A stretch of 64,000 nt of DNA from GCA-020352575 sp964600365 (GCA_964600365.1 CAZRJG010000003.1:33972-97971); one strand, 5' to 3'; numbered from the stretch's first letter, positions 26,053-35,183 are shown. Numbers and translations: made by a program. The notes: a model not told the origin generated them from the letters alone.

Positions 26053-27864
26053 ATGCACCGCTTCGGGGTCTCGATGATGCCTCCCGAGGGGATCGCTGAC
26101 GAGGCGTTCCTCGACGGGTTGGTGGCGGCAGGGCGGTCGGCGCTCGAACTCCCCTTCGTGAAGGACTTCCCCTGGGACGAGTCGAAATGCGCAACGTTCG
26201 GCGCCCTCGCCGCGGAGCGGGACGTCTCCCTGAGCATCCACGCGCCGTACTTCGCCGTCCTCACCGTCGAGGACCCCGACCGGGCGAAGCAGTGCCGCTC
26301 TGCGCTCGAGCACACCATGAAGCTCGGGGCCGCGATGGGGGCGACGACGGTGGTGGCCCACCTCGGAAGCCACCATGATCGCGACCCGGCCGAGGTGGTC
26401 GACCTCGTTCGGGCGGGACTCGACGCGATCGACCCGAAGGTGCGCCACCTCGGTGTCGCACTCGGACTCGAGACGGCAGGCAAGTCGAGCCAGTTCGGAA
26501 GCCTCGGCGACATCGCCCTCGTGGGGGAGGGCATCACGTGGGTCCGTCCGGTGATCGACTGGGCGCACGTCCATGCCATGTCGGGTGGTGCGCTCACGTC
26601 GCCGGAGGCGTTCGCAGCGGTGCTCGCCTTCCTCACCGACCAGTTCCCGGGATGGATGCTCGACCCGCTCCACAACCACTTCACGGCCAACCAGTTCGGG
26701 GACAAGGGCGAGATCCGCCATGTCCCGTACTCCCAGGGCACCAACAAGGTCGAGCACCTCGTTCGGGCCGCCGTGGACATCGGACTCACCCTCACGGTCA
26801 TCTCGGAGTCCCGCGAGGAGTCCTCCCACGCGGCCATGCAGGAGGAGTTCGTCGCCGCGCTCGGATCCGTCCACTCCGATGGGGCAGTCCGCGGCGTGGG
26901 TTCTGGCCTGGTGCGATTCCCCGGCCACGTGGTCACCCGAGGACCGAAGAGCCATCCGGTGGCCGGCCCGCCCGATCGCGAGGTCGCGCTGGGGAACCTC
27001 GACAAGCAGTTCTTCCCGGACGGCTACACGAAGGGCGACCTCGTCGAGTACTACGGCTCGATCTCCTCGCTCCTCGTCCCCCATCTAAGGGGAAGGGCGA
27101 TCGTGATGGCCCGGTACCCGGACGGGTGGGATGGCGATTGGTTCTACGAGAAGCAGGCCCCGGGCCACCAGCCCGACTGGCTTGGGCTCCAGTCGATCCA
27201 CAGTGACCACCGCGGCTCGCCGATCGACTTCGTCACGGCGGGAGACAGGGAGTCGCTCCTCTGGCTGGCGAACATGGGGTGCATCGAGATCCACCCATGG
27301 CTCTCCCGGAGGGACACGCTCGACACCCCCGACTTCGCCATCTTCGACCTCGACCCCGCCGAGGGAGCGACGTGGCGGCAGGTGCGCGACGTCGCTGGGA
27401 TTCTCCGCCAGGCGATCGGGGCCCTCGGGCTGGTCGGGTACCCGAAGCTCTCGGGTGCCACCGGCCTCCACATCTACGTGCCGCTCGATCCGGTCCACAC
27501 CTACCGACGAGTGCGGAGGTTCGTTGAGGCGGTCGGGAGACTCGCCCTCGCGGCAGACCCCGCCGACGTGACCATGGAATGGGACATCCCACGGCGAACG
27601 GGGAAGGTGTTCATAGACCACAACCAGAACGTCGGCGGCAAGACGATCGCCTCGGTGTACTCGGTGCGCCCGCTCCCCGGGGCGCCGGTGAGCACCCCGG
27701 TGCTCTGGGAGGAACTCGAGGACCTCCCGGGTCCGGGGGCGTTCACGATCGCGACCATCTGGGAGCGACTCCGTTCGCACGGCGACCTCTTCGCACCCGT
27801 GCTCCGAGGTGGGCAGCGCCTCGACGCCGCGGAGGAGGCGCTCGGTCTCGACCCCATGCCGTAG
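26053..27864 (+). CDS. Endonuclease IV-like TIM barrel fused to LigD-type primase-polymerase
   Basis: A single 603-aa frame with two DNA-repair-type domains. Residues 1-270 resemble endonuclease IV/xylose-isomerase-like AP endonucleases. Candidate zinc ligands are His63 (SIHAPY), His103 (AHLGSHH), Glu140 (GLETAGK), Asp169 and His172 (DWAHVHA), His207/209 (LHNHF), His223 and Glu252 (SESREE). Residues 305-600 are the LigD/PolDom archaeo-eukaryotic primase domain, beginning LGNLDKQFFPDGYTKGDLVEYY and including WLANMGCIEIHPW, catalytic FDLDP (Asp432, Asp434), SGATGLHIYVPL and Asp522 in VFIDHNQN. A role in abasic-site processing plus gap filling is inferred. There is no ligase domain, and no Ku gene in the window. 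Confidence 0.88.
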   Translation: MHRFGVSMMPPEGIADEAFLDGLVAAGRSALELPFVKDFPWDESKCATFGALAAERDVSLSIHAPYFAVLTVEDPDRAKQCRSALEHTMKLGAAMGATTVVAHLGSHHDRDPAEVVDLVRAGLDAIDPKVRHLGVALGLETAGKSSQFGSLGDIALVGEGITWVRPVIDWAHVHAMSGGALTSPEAFAAVLAFLTDQFPGWMLDPLHNHFTANQFGDKGEIRHVPYSQGTNKVEHLVRAAVDIGLTLTVISESREESSHAAMQEEFVAALGSVHSDGAVRGVGSGLVRFPGHVVTRGPKSHPVAGPPDREVALGNLDKQFFPDGYTKGDLVEYYGSISSLLVPHLRGRAIVMARYPDGWDGDWFYEKQAPGHQPDWLGLQSIHSDHRGSPIDFVTAGDRESLLWLANMGCIEIHPWLSRRDTLDTPDFAIFDLDPAEGATWRQVRDVAGILRQAIGALGLVGYPKLSGATGLHIYVPLDPVHTYRRVRRFVEAVGRLALAADPADVTMEWDIPRRTGKVFIDHNQNVGGKTIASVYSVRPLPGAPVSTPVLWEELEDLPGPGAFTIATIWERLRSHGDLFAPVLRGGQRLDAAEEALGLDPMP

Positions 27865-27867
27865 GGT
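27862..27867 (+). promoter_or_regulatory. -10 element overlapping upstream stop codon
   Basis: TAGGGT, whose TAG is the stop of the fusion gene, ends 6 nt before ATG 27874. Confidence 0.45.
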
Positions 27868-27873
27868 GCCGCC

Positions 27874-28989
27874 ATGGCGGAACGGCTTGCCTTCGGGATC
27901 GGTGTCGGGAGCCAGCCGCCCGCGTCCGCTTCGAGGTGGATGCTGCGACTCGCCAAGCAGTTGCGCATGGAGAGCGCATGGGCAGTGGACCACTTCATGG
28001 GCTGGTTCCCCTCGAGCCTGTGGGACCGACGGTTCACCTGGCTGGCGCGGGGTCGGTCGCCGCACGCGTTCTTCGACCATCGGGTCCTCCTCGGCAGCCT
28101 CGCGTCCCACGCGGGTCGTGTCCGGCTCGGGGTGGGAGTGACCGAGGCGATCCGCCAGCACCCGGTGGGCATCGCCCAGTTCGCGATGACGCTCTCCCAT
28201 CTCACCGACCGCCCCCCGATCCTTGGCATCGGCGCCGGCGAGCGCGAGAACGTTGAGCCCTACGGGCTGTCGTTCGACCGGCCGGTTGGCCGGCTCGAGG
28301 AAGCGGTCCGCATCATCCGCACCTGCTTCACGTCGGAGGGTCCGTTCGAGTTCCGTGGGGAGCACTTCTCCCTCCCCGACGCGATCATGGACCTCGCCCC
28401 CCGGGAGGGGAACGCCCCGGAGTTGTGGATCGCTGCCCACGGGCACCGCATGCTCGAGTTGACCGGCCGGTACGGCGACGGGTGGTATCCGGTCTACGTC
28501 GCGACCCCCGACGAGTACGCGGGCAGCCTTCGCACGATCCATGCGGCCGCGGCGCAGGCCGGTCGGGCGCCGACCGACATCACTCCGGCGCTCCAGATGC
28601 CCTTCGTGGTGGGCAAGAACCGCGATGCAGCCCGACGGATGCTCGACCACCCCGCCATCCGGTACCTCGGCCTCATCACCCCCGCGGCCGCATGGAACGC
28701 CGTGGGTGAGGAGCATCCCTTCGGTCCTGCGTTCCGTGGAGTCGTGGACTTCGTGCCCCATCGCCATGCCCCCGGCGACCTCCGACGCCTCCTCGAGGAG
28801 GTGCCCGACGCGGTGATGGAGCGCTCCACCGCGTGGGGGACCGTCGACGACCTCATCGATGTCCTCGGTGACTTCATGGCGGCGGGACTCCGTCACGTCG
28901 TGCTCACGCCGGTGAGTGGCCTCGTCTCCCGCCGGGAAGCGGTACGGGCGGTTGGAGCGATCCGAGCGGCGCGACGGCGCTTGGGGTAG
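27874..28989 (+). CDS. LLM-class F420/flavin-dependent oxidoreductase
   Basis: A 371-aa luciferase-like TIM barrel. The layout AFGIGVGSQPPASASRWMLRLAKQL, then GRVRLGVGVTEAIRQHPVGIAQFAMTLSHL and PPILGIGAGERENVEPYG resembles the phthiodiolone ketoreductase/F420-dependent subgroup. A substrate is not inferable. It starts 9 nt behind the nuclease-polymerase fusion, but the -10-like box at the junction suggests it can also be transcribed alone. A second LLM gene lies at 10489. Confidence 0.83.
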   Translation: MAERLAFGIGVGSQPPASASRWMLRLAKQLRMESAWAVDHFMGWFPSSLWDRRFTWLARGRSPHAFFDHRVLLGSLASHAGRVRLGVGVTEAIRQHPVGIAQFAMTLSHLTDRPPILGIGAGERENVEPYGLSFDRPVGRLEEAVRIIRTCFTSEGPFEFRGEHFSLPDAIMDLAPREGNAPELWIAAHGHRMLELTGRYGDGWYPVYVATPDEYAGSLRTIHAAAAQAGRAPTDITPALQMPFVVGKNRDAARRMLDHPAIRYLGLITPAAAWNAVGEEHPFGPAFRGVVDFVPHRHAPGDLRRLLEEVPDAVMERSTAWGTVDDLIDVLGDFMAAGLRHVVLTPVSGLVSRREAVRAVGAIRAARRRLG

Positions 28990-28993
28990 GTCC

Positions 28994-29971
28994 CTAGGCG
29001 CCGTCGACGGCTGCCAATGCCCAGGCGAGCCCGTCGAGGGGGTCCTCCACGGCGAGGTGGCAGGTCCACCCGGTGCTCGGGGCGAGGTCGGCCCACAGGA
29101 CCCACCGGAGCTCCGCGGCCGCCCCACCTAGGTCGTCGGGAGGCACCGGCCAATCCTCGTCGAGTCCGGTGAGGGCGGCGAGTGCCCACCAGGTGAGCGA
29201 TCGACCGGCTGCGCTCCCTTTGCGCGATCCGTAGGCACCCCCGGAGGCACCGAGCCATGCCATCCATTCGATTGCGAGAGGAAGCGTGAGTTCGGCCGCC
29301 AGCACCCGGTGGGGTCCCATGGCAGCGATGGCCTCCTCGGCGGTCCCGCCGACGCACGACACCTCGACGCGCCCATTCGACCTCGTGAGCCACTCCCGTC
29401 CGAGCTCGAGGAGCGCATCGGCACCGTCGTCCCCGGGGATGGGCGTCCCTTCGAATCGGATCGCGCGCTCCTCCATGGTCGGCTCATCCGGGGGATCGAA
29501 GGTCCCGCCGCTCGGCCGGTACTCGACGGGGGCGAAGCGCTCCCATCCGAAGCACCGGAGCGGGAGGTCGAGCACGGAGGCGTCGACGTCGGCCGTGGTG
29601 AGGTCCTCGCCGCGGATGACCCGCTCCTGGGCGACGACGGCTCGCTCGGGGCCGGGTGGCAGGTGGGGCGCGATCTCCTCCCACCCGAACCGTCCCGCCA
29701 CCACCTCGGTGAGCGGGCCTGGCAGCAGCATGCCACGCGGTTCCCCGACGACCGGGCAGGCGATCTCGGGCGGCCCGTCGAGTGCGAGTCGGTAGTTGGC
29801 GTAGTGGGCGACGCCCCAAAGCTGCTTCCCGCGTTCGACGGCCTCCCGGCATCGGTACCGGAGGTCGAGGATCCCGTCCCACTCCCGGGCGGATGCGAGT
29901 CCGTCCACGAGGCGGATGAGGGAGTCGATGTCATTCGCCTCGACGGCTTCGCGGACGTCGCCGCGGCTCAT
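28994..29971 (-). CDS. Hypothetical protein
   Basis: A 325-aa soluble protein I do not recognise. It starts with an alpha-helical segment (DVREAVEANDIDSLIRLVDGLASAREWDGILDLRYRCREAVERG), then LWGVAHYANYRLALDGP. The C-terminal half is Ala/Gly-rich with GRSLTWWALAALTGLDEDWPVPPDDLG. No signal peptide, membrane helix or metal motif is seen. The ATG overlaps the stop of the quinone oxidoreductase gene (ATGA), so it is the second gene of that operon. Codon usage matches its neighbours. Confidence 0.75.
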   Translation of the reverse strand: MSRGDVREAVEANDIDSLIRLVDGLASAREWDGILDLRYRCREAVERGKQLWGVAHYANYRLALDGPPEIACPVVGEPRGMLLPGPLTEVVAGRFGWEEIAPHLPPGPERAVVAQERVIRGEDLTTADVDASVLDLPLRCFGWERFAPVEYRPSGGTFDPPDEPTMEERAIRFEGTPIPGDDGADALLELGREWLTRSNGRVEVSCVGGTAEEAIAAMGPHRVLAAELTLPLAIEWMAWLGASGGAYGSRKGSAAGRSLTWWALAALTGLDEDWPVPPDDLGGAAAELRWVLWADLAPSTGWTCHLAVEDPLDGLAWALAAVDGA

Positions 29972-30933
29972 GGGATGAGGAGCACCTTCCCCGTCGTGGC
30001 GCGCCCCTCGAGCGCGCGGTGGGCATCGGCAGCCTCGGCGAGGGCGAAGCGGGCTCCCACGCTCACATCGAGCTCGCCGCTGCCCACCCTGCGGAAGACA
30101 TCGCTCGCCCGGGTGTCCAGCTCGCGGGTGGTCGCGACGTAGGCGCCGAGGCTCGGACGGGTGACGTAGAGCGACCCGAGGGCGTTGAGTCGCTGGAGGT
30201 CGAACGGTGGTACCGGTCCTGAGGCGGCTCCGAACAGCGCCATGAGTCCACGGGGCCGCAGAAGCTCGAGGCCACGCTCGAACGTGGCGGCGCCGACGCC
30301 GTCGTACACCACATCGAGCGGTTGGTCGCGCCCCTCGACGGAGCGGATCGAGGCAGCAAAGTCCTCGTACTGATGGACGGCCACGGCACCGGCGCCGCGG
30401 GCCAGTTCGGCCTTGGTGTCCGTGGAGGCCGTTGCGTGGACCCGGGCCCCCAGCGACGTGGCGATCTGGATGAGGAGGAGCCCGACGCCGCCGGCTCCGG
30501 CGTGGACGAGGCAGGTGTCGCCGCTCGAGAGGGGGAACGTGTCGCACGCGAGGTAGTGGGCGGTGAGCCCCTGGAGGAGGACCGCAGCCGCCTGCTCGGA
30601 TCCCATTCCTCCGGGGATGGCAACGGCTCGGTCGGCTGGCACGGAGGCGAGTTCGGCGTAGGCCCCGGGGGTGAGGCACCACGCGATCCGGTCGCCGACG
30701 GCGAAGCGGTTCACGCCGGAACCGATCGACCGAATTCGGCCGGCACCCTCGACACCGGGGATGAACGGGAGCGTCACGGGGTACTGGCCCTCGCGGTGGT
30801 AGGTGTCGATGAAATTGACGCCGGCCGCCTCCACCTCCACGAGCACCTCCCCTTCGGTGGGGACGGGGTCGGCAACGGTGGCCCAGGTCAGTCGTTCGGG
30901 TCCGCCGTGTTCGGTGATCACTTGTGCCTGCAT
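29968..30933 (-). CDS. NADPH:quinone oxidoreductase (zeta-crystallin-like MDR)
   Basis: A 321-aa medium-chain dehydrogenase/reductase without zinc sites. ERLTWATVADPVPTEGEVLVEVEAAGVNFIDTYHREGQYP and LVHAGAGGVGLLLIQIATSLGARVHAT (NADPH-binding GAGGVG) are characteristic of quinone oxidoreductase QorA. It likely performs one-electron or alkenal reduction in the cytoplasm. ATG 30933 has GGAGG 4 nt upstream; a TAGGGT further upstream may be its -10, making this a leadered transcript. Confidence 0.9.
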   Translation of the reverse strand: MQAQVITEHGGPERLTWATVADPVPTEGEVLVEVEAAGVNFIDTYHREGQYPVTLPFIPGVEGAGRIRSIGSGVNRFAVGDRIAWCLTPGAYAELASVPADRAVAIPGGMGSEQAAAVLLQGLTAHYLACDTFPLSSGDTCLVHAGAGGVGLLLIQIATSLGARVHATASTDTKAELARGAGAVAVHQYEDFAASIRSVEGRDQPLDVVYDGVGAATFERGLELLRPRGLMALFGAASGPVPPFDLQRLNALGSLYVTRPSLGAYVATTRELDTRASDVFRRVGSGELDVSVGARFALAEAADAHRALEGRATTGKVLLIP

Positions 30934-30983
30934 GGTCCTCCTGCGCCGAGTCGAAACCCTACCCCCAGGTACCCTGCGGTCCG

Positions 30984-31727
30984 ATGCAGGTGGTACGTCG
31001 TCTCGGGGCCCTGATTGCCCTGCTCGTGGTCGCCGGGTTCCTCGGACTCGTCGTGTGGGCCCAGTCGGGTCCCTCACCGGAGAGTGTGGCGAACGGGTTC
31101 CTGCTCGACAGCGCCAATGTCCTCGTCGACGAAGAGCCCTGGCTCACCTTCCGCCCCGAGGCACAGCGGTCCGTTGGGTTGATCCTCTACCCCGGGGCCC
31201 GAGTGGAGCCTGAGTCCTACGCGCCCATCGCGAGCCGATTGGCCCGTCGTGGGTTCCTCGTCGTGGTGCCGGACATGCCGCTCAAGCTCGCGATCTTCGG
31301 CGCCGGGAAGGCGACGTCGATCATCGAGGCCTTCCCGGACGTCGATCGATGGGTGCTCGGGGGCCACTCACTCGGGGGCGCCATGGCCGTGTCCTACATC
31401 GACAACCACCCCGGGGTGATCGATGGACTCCTCCTCTGGGCTGCCTACCCGGCCGAGTCGGCGGACATCTCCGACGAGGACGTATTCGCCACCGCCATCT
31501 CGGGGACGGCCGACGGCCTCGTCTCCTTCGAGGAGGTGAGCGAGGCGAGGGATCGGCTCCCCGCCACGTACGAGATCGTGCCGATCCAAGGAGGGAACCA
31601 CGCTGGCTTCGGTGCCTACGGCCCCCAGGTCGGGGACGGTGAGGCGACGATCGACCGCGATGAGCAGTGGGACCTCATCGTCGAGGCGAGCACCAGGCTC
31701 CTCGAACGCGTCGAGGTGGGTCCGTAG
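30984..31727 (+). CDS. Alpha/beta hydrolase with N-terminal anchor
   Basis: A 247-aa protein with one N-terminal hydrophobic helix (about residues 6-25) and a short alpha/beta-hydrolase domain. The nucleophile motif is GGHSLGGAMA; YPGARVEPESYAPIASRLARRGFLVVVPDMP is typical of the small 'alpha/beta hydrolase, Abhydrolase_5' group in actinobacteria. The last His is in GGNHAGFGAYG. It probably acts outside the membrane on an ester; the substrate is unknown. ATG 30984 follows TACCCT by 8 nt. Confidence 0.85.
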   Translation: MQVVRRLGALIALLVVAGFLGLVVWAQSGPSPESVANGFLLDSANVLVDEEPWLTFRPEAQRSVGLILYPGARVEPESYAPIASRLARRGFLVVVPDMPLKLAIFGAGKATSIIEAFPDVDRWVLGGHSLGGAMAVSYIDNHPGVIDGLLLWAAYPAESADISDEDVFATAISGTADGLVSFEEVSEARDRLPATYEIVPIQGGNHAGFGAYGPQVGDGEATIDRDEQWDLIVEASTRLLERVEVGP

Positions 31728-31763
31728 GCACCGAGCCGCCCCCGAGGAGGGTCAGGTTCGTCG

Positions 31764-32582
31764 CTATCGCTCGACGGGCATGTCAGCCCGAGACCACTGG
31801 CTATAGGAACCGGGGAAGAGCCTCGGCTCCGGGAGGCCCGCGGTGACGGCCGACAGGATGAGGTGGCACGCGGTCACCCCCGACCCGCAGGAGGCGATTG
31901 TCGTGATCGGTCCGGCGACGCCTGCCGCGGCGAACCGGGCACGCAAGCCGTCGGGGTCGAGGAGGCGCTGGTCCTCCCCAACGAGTTCCTCGAACGGGAG
32001 GTTGATCGCCCCCGGGATGTGACCCGGGATCGGATCGACCGGTTCGACTTCCCCGCGGAATCGCTCCGGTGCCCGCGCGTCGAGGAGCAGCGCGTCCCTG
32101 CGCACGACGACCTCCGCCATCGAAGCGGTGTCGTCCTCCCTGACCCTGACCTCGAACGTGGTCGGCTGGTGCGATGGGAGCAGGTCGGTGGTCGGGAGCC
32201 CGGCATCGTCCCAGGCGGCCATCCCGCCGTCGAGTACCCGAACGTCGGGATGGCCGACGTGGCGCAGGAGCCACCAGGCACGGGAGGCGATGGCAGACGG
32301 CCCATGATCATGGACCACCACCGTGTGTCCCGTGCCGACGCCAAGGGAGCCGAGTCGCCGGGCGAGCACGTGCGGATCCGGGAGCGGATGGCGTCCCTCC
32401 CCGGCCCGGGTCGTGTCGCTGAGGTCGTCCTCGAGGTCGAGGAAGACGGCTCCCGGCAGGTGGGCGTTGGCGTACTGGCGCCGTCCGAGGTCGTGGTCTG
32501 CGAGGTACCAGCGAACGTCGAGGACCCGGATCCCCGGGTCCTCGAGTCGGTCGGCCAGCCACGCGGCGCCGACCAGAGTCAC
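31764..32582 (-). CDS. 3-mercaptopyruvate/thiosulfate sulfurtransferase
   Basis: A 272-aa tandem rhodanese. The N-terminal domain is inactive (VLDVRWYLADHDLG...VVVHDHG) and the C-terminal one carries the active-site loop SCGSGVTAC. CGSGVTA is the mercaptopyruvate form; thiosulfate enzymes usually have CRKGVTA. It transfers sulfur to thiols or cyanide in the cytoplasm. Its GTG start overlaps the stop of the upstream acidic protein gene (GTGA). Confidence 0.92.
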   Translation of the reverse strand: MTLVGAAWLADRLEDPGIRVLDVRWYLADHDLGRRQYANAHLPGAVFLDLEDDLSDTTRAGEGRHPLPDPHVLARRLGSLGVGTGHTVVVHDHGPSAIASRAWWLLRHVGHPDVRVLDGGMAAWDDAGLPTTDLLPSHQPTTFEVRVREDDTASMAEVVVRRDALLLDARAPERFRGEVEPVDPIPGHIPGAINLPFEELVGEDQRLLDPDGLRARFAAAGVAGPITTIASCGSGVTACHLILSAVTAGLPEPRLFPGSYSQWSRADMPVER

Positions 32583-33025
32583 TCTTCGTCGTCCGCCAGG
32601 TCGGCGCGGATCTCCTCGACGGCATCGGCATCATCGAGCTCGCGCAGGGCATCGGCCGCTCCGTCGTCGGGTGCGGCTGTGGGCTCCTCTGCTGCGGGCT
32701 CTTCTGCGGTGGGCTTGGCACCGCGGCGATTCACGACGTCGCGCACCTCACCTGCCACGGTCCCGAGGGTCGTGCCGAGGGCGTCGATCACCGATGTCCC
32801 GGTTCGCTTCGCCTTCTCCTGCACCTCGGGATCACGCACGGCCTTGCCAATGGCGGTGAAGAGGCGGTCGAGTCCCTCGCCGACGGTCCGGAGGGCGTCC
32901 TTGACCTCCTCGGTGTCGGCCTCGCCCTCGCCCTCGGCTTCGTAACGCTCCTTGAACGCCCCCCCGAGTTCCTTCATCTGGTCGCCCACGGACGCCCACG
33001 CGTCCTTCGTCGGGTCCTCACCCAT
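32579..33025 (-). CDS. Acidic helical hypothetical protein
   Basis: A 148-aa acidic, predicted helical protein without signal or transmembrane helix. The middle (EEVKDALRTVGEGLDRLFTAIGKAVRDPEVQEKAKRTGTSVIDALGTTLGTVAGEV) looks amphipathic; the tail is Glu/Ala/Asp-rich. I do not recognise the family. ATG 33025 lies 8 nt after AAGGAGG, part of a 13-nt perfect complement to the 16S rRNA tail. That suggests very strong initiation. It is cotranscribed with the sulfurtransferase gene. Confidence 0.72.
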   Translation of the reverse strand: MGEDPTKDAWASVGDQMKELGGAFKERYEAEGEGEADTEEVKDALRTVGEGLDRLFTAIGKAVRDPEVQEKAKRTGTSVIDALGTTLGTVAGEVRDVVNRRGAKPTAEEPAAEEPTAAPDDGAADALRELDDADAVEEIRADLADDEE

Positions 33026-33033
33026 GTGGATCA

Positions 33034-33040
33034 CCTCCTT
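33034..33040 (-). promoter_or_regulatory. Full-consensus ribosome binding site
   Basis: The minus strand reads AAGGAGGTGATCC, complementary to the whole canonical 3' end of 16S rRNA. It decides ATG 33025 over the in-frame GTG at 33034, which lies inside it. Confidence 0.7.
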
Positions 33041-33055
33041 GAGATGTACCCGACG

Positions 33056-35170
33056 CTACGCGCCGTCCGGGGCGTCGTCCTCGGTTTCGGACGCGGCCGG
33101 GCCCACGATCGGGATCGTCGCTGTGATCTCGGCGGTGGCGTCGTCGGAAGAGGCGTCGAGTCGCTCGATGACCCGACGTTGGGAGCCCGGGGTACCGAAT
33201 GCGGTGATCACGTCGTCGGCACGGAGGATGGTGGTACCGGTCGGGACGAGGACCTCGGTGCCTCGCCGGACCGAGACGAGGGTGGATCCCTCTGGCCACG
33301 CCACGTCGCGGAGGGCCTTTCCGTCGGCGATCGATCGCTGCGGGATCCGGAACTCGTAGTAGTGGGCCCCTGGGTCGGTCCGCTGGCGGAGTTGCTCCCG
33401 CTGGAGTTCCTGATGGGTCGAAGCCCCGAGCGCCTGGTGGTACGCCTGCACGGCGTCCTCGCGCCGGAACATGCCGATGAGGCGACTGGGATCGGTGTCG
33501 TCGACGACCGGGAGGCGCCCGACCCCGAGCACGGCCATGCGCTCAAGTGCTGCTGAGACCGGCATGGAAGGCGTGACCGTGGAGGGCCGAGGAGTCATCA
33601 CGGTCGTCACGGCGTCTGCCGGGGACCCGCCGCGTGCGAGATCGGTGATGGTCACGATCCCTGTGAGGCGTTGGGCACGATCCACCACGGCAGCGCCGTG
33701 CGAGCGATGTCGGTCGAGGATCCGCTCGGCATCGCCGATCGAGGTCCACTCCTTCACGGTGAGGGCACGGGAGGACACCTCCCCCACGGAGACGGTGTCG
33801 AGCAGGTCGACCTCCCCCGTATGTGTGAGTCGGATGCCCATGCGGTCCAGTGATCGGGTGTAGAAGGAGAGCGGCTCGAAGCGCTCGCTGAGGAACGTCG
33901 CGAGCGATGCGCCGAGCATGAGGGGGAGGACGAGGCCGTAGTCCTGGGCGCCGGTGATCTCGAACACGAGGATGATCGCGGTCAGCGGGGCGCGGGCGAA
34001 CGCAGCGAGCATCGAGGCCATTCCGACGACTGCGAGCGCCCCGGGGGAGATGAAGGCGACGCCCCAGACGTCGGCTGCGAGTTGGCCCACGGCCGCACCG
34101 ATGGCACCGCCGATGAACAGTGACGGCATGAACGCCCCTGAGCTGCCCCCTGATGCGTGGGTGAAGGCGGTGGCGACTGCCTTGAGGGCGGCGAGGGCGA
34201 GGAGGGTCGTCCACCCGAGGAAGTGCGGCTGCCCGAGTTGGAGCATCTGCCCGAGGAGGTCCTGTCCGGAGCGGAACACGTGCGGGCCGTCGTCGGTGAG
34301 GAAGAAGAGCTCGAAGATGCCGATGCCCGCGACGATCACGCCGAACACGAGGGGTCTCCAGCCACCACGGAGGCGCTCCCCGACGACGTGGACCCGATCG
34401 AGGATGCGCAGATACGGCACCGAGAGGACCGCAATGACGAGCGCAAGAGCGATGTGCACGGCGAGGTTGCGCCAGTCGCCGAGCTCGAAGGTGGCGGCGC
34501 GCAGCACGGCCTCACCGAGGCCGAACTGGTCCGTGAGCTCGGTCGTGGTCACCGCTGCTGCGACCGATGCCACGACGATCGTCGACATGTGGCGGACCGA
34601 GAAGGTGCCCAGGATGACCTCGAGGGCGAAGAGCATGCCGGCGATGGGGGCGTTGAACGAGGCACCGATACCTGCGCCGGCGCCGGCTGCGACGAGACTC
34701 CGCAGCGCGTCCTCCCCGACGTTGAAGCGGCGGGCGATGGATGAGCTGATCGCGCCTCCGATCTGCACGATGGGGCCCTCTCGTCCGCCGGAGCCGCCGC
34801 CCCCGAGGGTGAGTGCCGACGCGATCGTCTTGATGAAGATCGACTTCGTCGAGAGGTAGCCACCGTGGACGGAGAGGGCTGCTGCCGTCTCCGGGACGCC
34901 GCCACCCGAGGACTCGGGTGACCACCGGTCGGCGATCCACCACGCGATGAGTAGCGAGAGGGGCACCGCGGCGAGCCACAGGAATGGGCGCCACGAAGCC
35001 TCCCCCCGGGTGAGGTCGTCCAGCCATCCGCCGAGACCCTGCAGCAGGAGGATGAGGACGGTGGCGCCGACGCCGACGGCTACGCCGACGAGCATCGCGA
35101 GTCCCAGGAGCCCTGTCGTCTCCCGATCGGTGAGGAACGCAATCCCCCTGATCTCCCGCCATCGGCGCAT
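33056..35170 (-). CDS. ClC-family chloride transporter with CBS pair and RCK_C domain
   Basis: A 704-aa protein. Residues about 20-430 form the ClC membrane domain, with SSGGGVPE in place of GSGIP, GGREGPIVQIG containing the gating glutamate, and SGAFMPSLFIGG for GxFxP. Two CBS domains follow (VSSRALTVKEWTSIGD... and VMTPRPSTVTPSMPVSAALERM), then an RCK_C domain (SIADGKALRDVAWPEGSTLVSVRRG). It moves chloride, perhaps with proton exchange, under control of bound nucleotide and another ligand. ATG 35170 has a leaderless-type -10. Confidence 0.92.
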   Translation of the reverse strand: MRRWREIRGIAFLTDRETTGLLGLAMLVGVAVGVGATVLILLLQGLGGWLDDLTRGEASWRPFLWLAAVPLSLLIAWWIADRWSPESSGGGVPETAAALSVHGGYLSTKSIFIKTIASALTLGGGGSGGREGPIVQIGGAISSSIARRFNVGEDALRSLVAAGAGAGIGASFNAPIAGMLFALEVILGTFSVRHMSTIVVASVAAAVTTTELTDQFGLGEAVLRAATFELGDWRNLAVHIALALVIAVLSVPYLRILDRVHVVGERLRGGWRPLVFGVIVAGIGIFELFFLTDDGPHVFRSGQDLLGQMLQLGQPHFLGWTTLLALAALKAVATAFTHASGGSSGAFMPSLFIGGAIGAAVGQLAADVWGVAFISPGALAVVGMASMLAAFARAPLTAIILVFEITGAQDYGLVLPLMLGASLATFLSERFEPLSFYTRSLDRMGIRLTHTGEVDLLDTVSVGEVSSRALTVKEWTSIGDAERILDRHRSHGAAVVDRAQRLTGIVTITDLARGGSPADAVTTVMTPRPSTVTPSMPVSAALERMAVLGVGRLPVVDDTDPSRLIGMFRREDAVQAYHQALGASTHQELQREQLRQRTDPGAHYYEFRIPQRSIADGKALRDVAWPEGSTLVSVRRGTEVLVPTGTTILRADDVITAFGTPGSQRRVIERLDASSDDATAEITATIPIVGPAASETEDDAPDGA

Positions 35171-35177
35171 GGGGTGG

Positions 35178-35183
35178 AGGGTA
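35178..35183 (-). promoter_or_regulatory. -10 element for leaderless transcript
   Basis: TACCCT ends 7 nt before the ATG at 35170. Confidence 0.5.
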
